A DNA stretch of 64,000 nt from assembly GCF_963662885.1 (NCBI RefSeq), contig NZ_OY760065.1:444001-508000 (forward strand), written 5' to 3'. Of this stretch, positions 40,665-49,000 are shown piece by piece. The stretch is from an uncultured Pseudodesulfovibrio sp. GTDB lineage: Bacteria > Desulfobacterota > Desulfovibrionia > Desulfovibrionales > Desulfovibrionaceae. How positions within the stretch are numbered: the stretch's first letter is position 1; every line of letters begins with the position of its first letter. The notes under the pieces are model-generated. The model saw nothing but the letters and a program-made list of their open reading frames with translations. It had not been told where the DNA came from and searched no databases. The translations under genes and the position numbers were made by a program.

Positions 40665-42737
40665 ATGAGTCTGCGACTTAAATTGTACTCTGCCATCGGC
40701 TTACTGCTCGCCGTGGGTCTCGCCATGTTCGTGGCTACACTGATAATCACCTCGGCCCAAAATCATGACGGGCTGGTCATCAATCTTGCGGGTCGACAAA
40801 GAATGCTCAGCCAGAAGATGGCCAAGGAAGCCCTGCTCTACCTTGAAGAACGCCGCGCCGGACGGGACGGCGCCGAGATCGGCAAGCAGGTTGAGACCAC
40901 CTCAAAACTGTTCCGTGAAACCTTGACCGCCCTGACTGATTCCGGTCCGGCTCCGGTTACGGTAAACCCGGACGGCGAGAAACGAGAACTGCCCGCCCCA
41001 TCGGATGAAGTCAGGGAACAACTCCTCAAAGTCCAGAAACTATGGGAGGCTTACAGCGCCACCCTGGATGAAATACTCAAGCGTCAAATTCTGAGTAACG
41101 ATTTCAACAAGCAAAGCCTGGCCGTTCTGGTCAACATGAACCAGGCCGTAACCATGATGCAGAAGGAATCGGAAGACCGCGTTGATTTTCTGCTCCTCTC
41201 CCAGATTATCGGCATTGGCATCATGCTACTGACCACCCTGTTCAGTTTCCTGGCTATTCAACGCAAGCTTATCCGACCATTGTACAATTTCAACGAAACC
41301 ATGGAAACGATCTGCAAGGGAGACCTGACTGGCGTATGCGTCAGTGACCAAAACGACGAGATCGGGTTGGTGGCTCGCGCTCTTGCCGCCATGGAGCAAC
41401 GACTCCATGACGTGGTCAGCCAGGCAAAGGAGTCCACCGTGGACATGGCCGATCGGAGCTCGGAACTCAACGGTATGGCTGCCACCCTGGCTGACAACGC
41501 CACCCGACAGGCCGGTTCCATCAGCGAAATAGCCTCCCTGATGGACGGGATGCGCTCCAACATCGCCACCACTGCGGCCAATTCCAGAGAGACGCATACG
41601 CTGGCCACAAAAGCGGCCGGGGACGCCCGCCAGAGCGGCGAGTCGGTGGGTACGGCCTTGAAAGCCATCACCACCATCGCTGGCAAGATCACGGTGATCG
41701 AGGAAATAGCCAGACAGACCAACCTGCTGGCTTTGAACGCGGCGATCGAAGCAGCCCGAGCGGGGGAGCACGGCAAAGGGTTCGCCGTGGTCGCGTCCGA
41801 AGTCCGTAAGCTGGCTGAACGATCGGGTGATGCCGCCAAAGAAATCGGAGAACTCTCCGCAGACACCGTGGATATTTCCAACCAGGCGGGAGAACTCCTC
41901 AAATTGCTGGTGCCGGACATCGAAAAAACCGCCGCCATGATCGAGGAAATCAACGCATCCAGCTCCGAGCAACAACGCGACACCGATATGGTCGGCAAGG
42001 CTGTCCAGGATCTAGATGCAGGCATACAGGACACGGCCCGCATGGCCCGCGATCTGACTATTACTACCGAGGCTCTGTCCGGCGAGGCGTCCGGACTCCG
42101 CCAGGAACTCCGATTCTTCAAAACCGGAAATGAAAGCCAGGGCTCCTCTTCGCATCGTGTCATAAAAAGGGAAAGGGAGTCCCTGCCACCAGCCTACTCC
42201 GCGCCCAAACCGGTCCAGATAACGCCCAAGGCAGCCAGAGTCACAACACCCAAACCTGCTGTTACGGCCACTGTCGCATCAACGCAATCACTCCAGGATA
42301 CTCTGGCTGAGTTGGATGCTGCCAAGCCGCTTATTGTCTGGGACAGTTCCATCGCCACAGGCATTGATGTCATTGATGATCAGCATAAGGAGTTAATCCT
42401 CTTGATCAACAGGCTCAACAGCGCCATGCAGCAAGGCAAAGGCAAAGCCGTTATCGGCCCCATCCTCGATGAAGTGGGACGCTACGCAACATACCATTTC
42501 GGCGAGGAGGAATCCCTTTTCGACAAGTATGGATATCCCGAAGTCGAGGAGCACAAGGCCGTCCACCGGGATCTGCTCGGACAGGCCAACGAGTTCATCG
42601 AGCGATTCCAATCCGGACAGATTGGCATGAGCCAGGACTTGTTCTTCTTCCTCAAGGACTGGCTGGTCAACCATATCAAGGGCGTGGACTACAAGTACGT
42701 CCCCTATCTGAAGGAAGCCATGGCAAAAGACGAATAG
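40665..42737 (+). CDS. Methyl-accepting chemotaxis protein with PilJ-type sensor and C-terminal hemerythrin
   Basis: The 690-residue receptor has a first membrane helix (about residues 6-28) and a PilJ/NarX-like periplasmic segment (VINLAGRQRMLSQKMAKEALL). A second helix (about 175-195), a HAMP domain and the MCP signalling domain follow, with hairpin tip EEIARQTNLLALNAAIEAARAGEHGKGFAVVASEVRKLAERS. After a Pro-rich linker, a bacteriohemerythrin domain (about 565-690) shows the di-iron ligands in DQHKELI, YHFGEEE, EVEEHKAVH and LVNHIKGVDYKY. It probably senses oxygen or redox state. GGAGGG 4 bases before the ATG at 40665 sets the start. Confidence 0.93.
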   Translation: MSLRLKLYSAIGLLLAVGLAMFVATLIITSAQNHDGLVINLAGRQRMLSQKMAKEALLYLEERRAGRDGAEIGKQVETTSKLFRETLTALTDSGPAPVTVNPDGEKRELPAPSDEVREQLLKVQKLWEAYSATLDEILKRQILSNDFNKQSLAVLVNMNQAVTMMQKESEDRVDFLLLSQIIGIGIMLLTTLFSFLAIQRKLIRPLYNFNETMETICKGDLTGVCVSDQNDEIGLVARALAAMEQRLHDVVSQAKESTVDMADRSSELNGMAATLADNATRQAGSISEIASLMDGMRSNIATTAANSRETHTLATKAAGDARQSGESVGTALKAITTIAGKITVIEEIARQTNLLALNAAIEAARAGEHGKGFAVVASEVRKLAERSGDAAKEIGELSADTVDISNQAGELLKLLVPDIEKTAAMIEEINASSSEQQRDTDMVGKAVQDLDAGIQDTARMARDLTITTEALSGEASGLRQELRFFKTGNESQGSSSHRVIKRERESLPPAYSAPKPVQITPKAARVTTPKPAVTATVASTQSLQDTLAELDAAKPLIVWDSSIATGIDVIDDQHKELILLINRLNSAMQQGKGKAVIGPILDEVGRYATYHFGEEESLFDKYGYPEVEEHKAVHRDLLGQANEFIERFQSGQIGMSQDLFFFLKDWLVNHIKGVDYKYVPYLKEAMAKDE

Positions 42738-43107
42738 CCCATCCTAGGCTGAAGGCTTCGGGCCGCCCCGTGCGACCCGGAGCCGACGGCCACTCCCAGG
42801 TCGGTCAAGGACGCACCAAACACCCCGGTGAACCTTGTTACTGAATCGGTCTTGGACGCAATAACGGCTGTTCGTAATGACTTGTAACCAACACAGCACG
42901 TTGCCCCACCACCAACGACATTCCTATATGGATTTGCACGGTTCGCAGCCCCACCACAAAGAGGCATTGCCCAAAACGGGCGGTCAGGGTAGCCTTGGGC
43001 TCGACGGGGCGGTTTCCTGCCGAAAAGGCATCCTCCTCGCCGAACAAGGATAACGAGTACGCCAGTAACACGAAGGTCAACCCACACCCCTGCCGGGAGG
43101 CAAGGTC
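42738..43107. other. Intergenic region after the chemoreceptor gene
   Basis: These 370 bases hold no convincing gene. A 9-bp stem with one G-T pair (42754-42762 with 42776-42784, GGCTTCGGG/CCCGGAGCC) lies 17 bases after the chemoreceptor stop, but it lacks a T-tract. Antisense open frames here have no ribosome-binding site or recognisable domain. Confidence 0.5.
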
Positions 43108-44154
43108 ATGAAACAGAATCGGACCGCCCTCATACTCATCGCTTGCGCCGTTTTACTCGCTGTCGGCGCCTTCCTCATCCTGAATCGGGGCAATGAAGAG
43201 CCCTCCACCGTACGGTCCGAAGTGACCCCGCCCGCAGCCGAGCCTGCAAAGGCCCCCGACTGGGTGGACAAGGGCCAGGAGTCCAAGCCTGACTACACGC
43301 CGTCCACGGCCGAGACCGAGACTGTCACCCCGCCGCCCGCAACAGAGCCCGAAAAGGCCGAACAGCCCAAGACCATTGAAGTCTCCGAGGACAAGGTGGT
43401 GACCTTCACCTTCGTGGAATCCCTGGCCGACTTCCTGCTGCACCGCTTCCAGCCGCGCGGCCCGAACGGCAAACCCGATTCTCTGGCGACGGCAGTGGCC
43501 CTGAACCGCTACTATGGCCGAGAAATGGATGGGTTCGCAGTGAGCGGCGACGACATCAACGCCTCGCGCAAGGCCGTCTACGATTACGCTTTCAATCCCG
43601 CCATGCTCAAAACCCTCTACGACATCTATACTCCGGCCTTCATGGTCCACTTGGTGGATACGGCCGCCAATACCGAACGCGAGTACGTGGTCGGCGACGA
43701 GAAGGAGACCAGGACTCTGACCACGGAAGAAATCAAGGTCATGCTCCGGCTCAACGCTCGCCGTATAGAGCGTACCGCAGAAGTCTTCCATGCCTTTGCC
43801 GACGACCCGTCCATCGTCGAAATGGCAGGCAAGTATCGCCGCGCTGCCAAGGCCGTGGAACGCGCCAACGGCCAGTTGCAGACGGCCATGGCCGAAGGCA
43901 AGGCCACCGGCGAGGCCAGCGACCGGTTGAAGCAGGCCATCCTGTTCCGGGAACGGACCAGGGCCGAAATCGTCACGCACCTCAGAAAGGTTTGCCAATC
44001 CTGCCCCGAATCCGAACTCTTCTATCTGTCCCAGTGGGCCTACCGCCGCACGCTCGGCCAGCCGGAACAAAAGCTCAAGGCCTTTGGAACGGCTGCCGAC
44101 CTGATGGACGACCTGGCTACGCGTTTTCGAAGCAAGGCGGAGGAACTCCAGTAG
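43108..44154 (+). CDS. Membrane-anchored protein of unknown function
   Basis: I do not recognise this 348-residue protein. It starts with a clear signal anchor (RTALILIACAVLLAVGAFLIL, residues 5-25). A Pro/Glu/Thr/Ala-rich linker (about 28-95) leads to a globular, helix-rich domain (about 100-348) that probably sits in the periplasm. The domain has FVESLADFLLHRFQPRG, ALNRYYGREMDGFAVSGDDI, a charged coiled-coil-like segment (about 240-290) and a late CQSC pair (about 293-296). The start is supported by GGGAGGCAAGG just upstream. It lies 91 bases before the rhodanese gene. Confidence 0.75.
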   Translation: MKQNRTALILIACAVLLAVGAFLILNRGNEEPSTVRSEVTPPAAEPAKAPDWVDKGQESKPDYTPSTAETETVTPPPATEPEKAEQPKTIEVSEDKVVTFTFVESLADFLLHRFQPRGPNGKPDSLATAVALNRYYGREMDGFAVSGDDINASRKAVYDYAFNPAMLKTLYDIYTPAFMVHLVDTAANTEREYVVGDEKETRTLTTEEIKVMLRLNARRIERTAEVFHAFADDPSIVEMAGKYRRAAKAVERANGQLQTAMAEGKATGEASDRLKQAILFRERTRAEIVTHLRKVCQSCPESELFYLSQWAYRRTLGQPEQKLKAFGTAADLMDDLATRFRSKAEELQ

Positions 44155-44182
44155 ACATCCTCAAATATCTGTTCACATGTTG

Positions 44183-44248
44183 CATTGAGACTCCTTTGTG
44201 CTTACTCTTGCCCTAGCAAGAAGAGAATTCACCAAGGAGCTCTCAATG
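44183..44248 (+). promoter_or_regulatory. Inverted repeat masking the ribosome-binding site and start codon
   Basis: CATTGAGACTCCTT (44183-44196) is complementary to AAGGAG-C-TCTCAATG (44234-44248), apart from one bulged C. The right arm contains both the Shine-Dalgarno AAGGAG (44234-44239) and the ATG (44246-44248) of the next gene. The 37-base loop contains a smaller stem, CTTGC/GCAAG. In RNA this would block translation initiation. A possible promoter (TTGCAT 44180-44185, TACTCT 44203-44208, 17-base spacing) would instead make the left arm part of a DNA operator. Confidence 0.6.
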
Positions 44249-45628
44249 TACTTCAAACAGATCACCACCCCCGGACTCGGTTGCTTTTCCTACGTCATCG
44301 GCTGCCCCGCCGTCGGTGAAATGGTCGTTGTGGACCCCAAGCGTGATGTGCAGGACTACTTGGACATTTCGCGCGAGGAAGGCATGAAGATCGTCCATGT
44401 CATTGATACGCATGTGCATGCGGACCACGTCTCCGGTGCACAGGAGCTGAAATCCCAGACCGGCTGCGACATCATGGTCTACGAAACCTCGCCGGTGGAC
44501 TACGATTTCACGCCTCTCGTGGAAGGACAGCAGCTGACCGTGGGCAACGCCAAACTTGAGGTGCTGTTTACGCCGGGACACACCCCGGACGCCCTGTCTC
44601 TGCTGGTTACGGATACCACCCGCGGCGACGAGCCGTGGATGTTGCTGACCGGCGATGTACTTTTCGTCGGCGACATCGGCAGACCCGACCTTGTGGGCGG
44701 AGCCAAGCTCAACGAGCAGGTCCAAAACCTGTGGGACTCTCTATACGTTAAATTCGCCAAGTTCCCCGACAGCCTTGAAGTGTTTCCCGCTCACGGCGCA
44801 GGGTCCCTCTGTGGTCGGGGCATGTCCTCCAAGCCGAGTTCCACGCTGGGCTTTGAACGTCGCCACAACCCCATGCTGGGTTTTGACAGCTTCGAGGACT
44901 TCCACCTGGCCATGAGCCAGAACTTCCCTGCCCGGCCAAAATCCTTCACGCACATCATCTCCACCAACGCCTCGGGCGCGCCCCTGCTTGAACGCTGCCC
45001 CCTGGACCTGGCCATGAATCCGTTCAAGTTCGAGGAAAGGATGCAGGACGGCGCGGTGGTCATCGACGTGCGCGACGCTGCGGCTTTTGCCGGGTATCAT
45101 ATCCCCGGTTCACTGAACATCGGCTTTGAGCCGAGCCTGGCCAACTGGGTGGGCATGACCGTGGAGCCGGACGCAGACATCCTCCTGGTGGTGGACACCC
45201 GCGACGACTACGAACGCATGCGCATTGAACTCCACCGTATTGGCTACGACAATATCCTCGGCTACCTCTCCGGCGGCATTCAGGCCTGGGTCTACAGCGG
45301 ACGCGCGGTGGATTCCCTGGCCATCGACTCGGCCCAGGTCCTGCAGAACGTTCAGGACGAGGGCAAGGAGATCAGCCTTATCGACGTGCGCACTCCCGTT
45401 GAATGGGAAGGCGGCCGTATCCCCGGGGCAAAGCACATCCCCCTGGTGGACATTCTTGACGGCAAATTCGATCTCGATGAAAACGCCCACCACCTGCTCT
45501 ACTGCGCAGCGGGCTATCGGGCGAACATCGCCGCATCCTACCTGCAAAAACACGGCTACTGGGATGTCCGCAGCCTGGCGGGCGGCTATCTCGCCTGGAG
45601 CCGCGCCGGTTTCAAAACTGAAAAATAA
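44246..45628 (+). CDS. Metallo-beta-lactamase fold protein with two rhodanese domains
   Basis: The 460-residue cytoplasmic protein resembles persulfide dioxygenase/rhodanese fusions. The MBL domain (about 1-240) has THVHADHVSGAQEL, TPGHTPDALSLL, TGDVLFVGDIGRPDL and a late FPAHGAGSLCG. The first rhodanese domain (about 265-355) has lost its catalytic Cys (LLVVDTRDDYERM). The second (about 365-460) keeps it at Cys420 (LYCAAGYRAN). Such proteins handle sulfane sulfur or glutathione persulfide, a sensible job in a sulfide-producing organism. The ATG at 44246 follows AAGGAG by 6 bases. Confidence 0.9.
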   Translation: MYFKQITTPGLGCFSYVIGCPAVGEMVVVDPKRDVQDYLDISREEGMKIVHVIDTHVHADHVSGAQELKSQTGCDIMVYETSPVDYDFTPLVEGQQLTVGNAKLEVLFTPGHTPDALSLLVTDTTRGDEPWMLLTGDVLFVGDIGRPDLVGGAKLNEQVQNLWDSLYVKFAKFPDSLEVFPAHGAGSLCGRGMSSKPSSTLGFERRHNPMLGFDSFEDFHLAMSQNFPARPKSFTHIISTNASGAPLLERCPLDLAMNPFKFEERMQDGAVVIDVRDAAAFAGYHIPGSLNIGFEPSLANWVGMTVEPDADILLVVDTRDDYERMRIELHRIGYDNILGYLSGGIQAWVYSGRAVDSLAIDSAQVLQNVQDEGKEISLIDVRTPVEWEGGRIPGAKHIPLVDILDGKFDLDENAHHLLYCAAGYRANIAASYLQKHGYWDVRSLAGGYLAWSRAGFKTEK

Positions 45629-45640
45629 TTCCAAAAAAAA

Positions 45641-45680
45641 ATGAAAAGGGCCCTGCAACCGCGAGGCCCTTTTCATTTTC
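45641..45680 (+). terminator. Intrinsic terminator after the rhodanese gene
   Basis: A 12-bp stem (45641-45652 with 45665-45676) is preceded by an A-run and followed by TTTTC. It lies 12 bases after the stop codon. Confidence 0.9.
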
Positions 45681-45761
45681 CAAGATTCATTCCGCCTTCC
45701 CTTCATGCTATGTCTCTGCAAACACAATGGATCGAGCCGGGAAAAACTCGCCGGACAACTC

Positions 45762-45777
45762 TGTGAATTACATCACA
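45762..45777. promoter_or_regulatory. CRP/FNR-superfamily-type binding palindrome upstream of por
   Basis: TGTGA-ATTACA-TCACA is an exact match to the enteric CRP half-site pattern TGTGA-N6-TCACA. It lies 233 bases upstream of the por start codon and downstream of the terminator, so it is placed to control por. Which regulator binds it in this organism is unknown. Confidence 0.55.
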
Positions 45778-45935
45778 AAATAGACAATCACCCTCTGGAA
45801 GTCTGAAAAATTCGGTAAAAGGCGTCGATTGATCGGGGAACGGAGGGCAAAGGGCTTGACCCCGGCACGATAAATCGCGAAACAACTACGATGGAATGTG
45901 TATTTTAATGCATGATCCGGTCCCCGCGGACCGCA

Positions 45936-45958
45936 CGGGCCCCGACAGTCGGGGCCCG
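45936..45958 (+). promoter_or_regulatory. GC-rich hairpin in the por leader
   Basis: A perfect 10-bp stem (45936-45945 with 45949-45958) has a three-base loop, CAG. It ends 51 bases before the por start codon and has no T-tract. It may be a stabiliser at the 5' end of the por mRNA. Confidence 0.7.
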
Positions 45959-46009
45959 CTATATGTCCCCAGGCAGATACAGGTCAATTCAAAACACTTG
46001 GAGAAACAA

Positions 46010-49000
46010 ATGCCCAAGAAGACCATGAAAACAATGGACGGCAACACCGCTGCCGCGCATGTGGCCTACGCCATGAGCGAGACGGCCGCCATCTACCCCA
46101 TCACCCCGTCCACGCCCATGGGCGAAATCGCCGACGAGTGGGCCGCCCATGGACGGAAAAACATTTTCGGCCAGACCGTACAGATCCGACAGATGCAGTC
46201 CGAAGCGGGCGCGGCGGGCGCTGTGCACGGCTCCCTGGCCGGCGGCGCGCTGACCACCACCTTTACCGCCTCTCAGGGACTGCTCCTGATGATCCCGAAC
46301 ATGTACAAGATTTCCGGCGAACTCCTGCCCGGCGTCTTCCACGTGTCCGCCCGTGCCATCGCGGCCCACGCCCTGTCCATTTTCGGCGACCACCAGGACG
46401 TCATGGCCACCCGCCAGACCGGCTTCGCCATGCTCTTTTCCAACTCCGTCCAGGAAGTCATGGACCTCTCGCTGGTGGCCCACCTCGCCGCCGTCGAGGC
46501 CTCGGTTCCGTTCATGTCCGTGTTTGACGGCTTCCGTACCTCTCATGAGATCCAGAAGATCGCTGTCATCGACTACGAAGACATGAAGCCTCTGCTGAAC
46601 ATGGACAAGGTGGCCGAATTCCGCAAACGGGCCATGAACCCCGAGCACCCCGACACCCGCGGCACCGCCCAGAACCCGGACATCTACTTCCAGGGCCGCG
46701 AGGCTACCAATACCTATTATGATGCCATCCCGGACATCGTCACCAACGCCATGAAGCAGGTGGGCAAGATCACCGGCCGCCGCTACAAGCTGTTCGATTA
46801 CGTTGGTCACCCCAAGGCGGACCGCATCATTATCGCCATGGGCTCCGGTTGCGAGACCATTGAGGAGACCGTCAACTACCTCAACGCGCAGGGCAAGAAG
46901 GTCGGCCTGGTCAAGGTCCGTCTGTTCCGGCCCTTCTCGGTCAAGCACCTGCTGGCAGCCATCCCCAAGACCGTGAAGAAGATCGCGGTTCTCGACCGCA
47001 CCAAGGAGCCCGGCTCTCTGGGCGACCCCCTGTACCTCGACATCTGCGCCGCCTACGCGGGCAAGCGCAATGCCCCGGTCATCGTCGGCGGCCGCTACGG
47101 CCTCGGGTCCAAGGACTTCACCCCGGCCCAGGTCGAATCCGTATACAACTCGCTCGGTCGGCCCAAGAACGGCTTTACCGTGGGTATTCTGGACGACGTC
47201 ACCCACACCTCGCTGTTCGACTGCGACTGTGTGGACACCGCTCCCGAAGGCACGGTCCAGTGCAAGTTCTGGGGTCTGGGCTCCGACGGCACGGTGGGTG
47301 CGAACAAGCAGGCCATCAAGATCATCGGCGACAACACCAATCTCTACGCCCAGGGTTATTTCGCCTATGACTCCAAGAAGTCGGGCGGCATCACCATCTC
47401 GCACCTGCGCTTCGGCAAGAAGCCCATTCAGTCCACCTATCTGGTACAGAACGCGAACTACATCGCCTGCCACAACCCGAGCTACGTAAATCTCTATGAC
47501 GTGCTCGAAGGCATCAAGGACGGCGGCACGTTCGTGCTGAACTGCGCCTGGACCGCCGAGGAAATGGACAAGAAGCTGCCCGCCGCCATGCGTCGGACCA
47601 TCGCCGAGAAGGGGCTGAAGTTCTACACCGTGGACGCGGTCAAGATCGCGGGCGATGTCGGCCTGGGCGGCCGCATCAACATGGTCATGCAGACCGCCTT
47701 CTTCAAGCTGGCCGACGTCATCCCGTTCAAGAAGGCAGTTGAACTGCTCAAGGACGGCATCGAAAAGGCCTACGGAAAGAAAGGCCCGAAGATCGTGGAC
47801 ATGAACTGCGCCGCCGTCGATGCCGCCACCGACGCCATCGTCGAGATTCCGGTGCCCGATTCATGGAAGACCCTGACCGACGACAAGGCGCCCAACCGCC
47901 GTGAACCGGACTACGTCAAGAACGTCATGCGTCCGGTCCTGGCCCAGAAAGGCGACTCCCTTCCCGTTTCGGCCTTCTCCCACGACGGCACCATGCCCAA
48001 CGCCACGTCCAAATACGAAAAACGCGGTGTAGCCATCCTGGTTCCCGAGTGGATCAAGGACAACTGCATCCAGTGCAACCAATGCGCCTTTGTCTGCCCG
48101 CACTCCGCCCTGCGCGCCGTGCTGGCCACCGACGACGAGATGAAGAAGGCTCCGGCCACCTATGAGACCATCGACGCCGTGGGCAAGGACGTCAAAGGAA
48201 TGCACTTCCGCCTCCAGGTCAACACCCTGGATTGTCTGGGCTGCGGCAACTGCGCCGACATCTGCCCGGCCAAGGAAAAGGCCCTGGTAATGAAGCCCAT
48301 CGCCACCCAGACCGAGGTCCAGGTGCCCAACTTCAACTTCTCGGATACCGTTTCCTACAAGGACGTCTTCGGTCGCGAGACCGTCAAGGGCTCCCAGTTC
48401 CGCAAGTCCCTCATGGAATTCTCCGGAGCCTGCGCGGGCTGCGGCGAAACCCCGTACGTCAAGGTCATCACCCAGCTCTTTGGTGAGCGCATGGTCATCG
48501 CCAACGCCACCGGCTGTTCGTCCATCTGGGGCGCATCCGCACCCACAGCGCCGTACTGCGTCACCCCCGAAGGCCACGGCCCGGCATGGGGCAACTCCCT
48601 GTTCGAGGATGCCGCCGAGTTCGGCTACGGTATCGAGATGGCCACGGACCAGCGCCGGACCCATCTGGCTCAGCTCTGCAAGGAGGCCGCCAATGCCGAA
48701 ACCGGCGAGCTCAAGACCAAGCTGAACAAGTGGGCCGAGGTCATGAACGACCCCGAGGAGTCCAAGGCCGCGGGTGAGGAGCTCAAAAAGGCCCTCAAGG
48801 GTACGCGCAAGAAGGCCCTCAAGGAAATCCTGGACATGTCCGACCTGTTCACCAAGCAGTCCATCTGGGTGTTTGGCGGCGACGGTTGGGCATACGACAT
48901 CGGCTACGGCGGGCTGGACCACGTGCTCGCTTCCGGCAAGGACATCAACGTCCTCGTCCTGGACACCGAGGTCTACTCCAACACCGGCGGCCAGTCCTCC

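Larger units (their letters stand above)
45629..46009. other. Control region between the rhodanese gene and por
   Basis: These 381 bases contain the rhodanese gene's terminator, a TGTGA-N6-TCACA palindrome and a GC-rich hairpin, which are listed separately. No gene is seen; an upstream in-frame ATG for por at 45908 has no ribosome-binding site. No consensus -35/-10 pair is obvious: TTGACC at 45855 has no good -10. Confidence 0.6.

Noticed and set aside
42704..43087. Antisense open frames in the gap after the chemoreceptor gene
   Set aside because: There is no ribosome-binding site or recognisable domain, and one overlaps the end of the chemoreceptor gene. They are kept as non-coding.
45855..45860. 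TTGACC as the -35 of the por promoter
   Set aside because: No acceptable -10 element lies 16-18 bases downstream.
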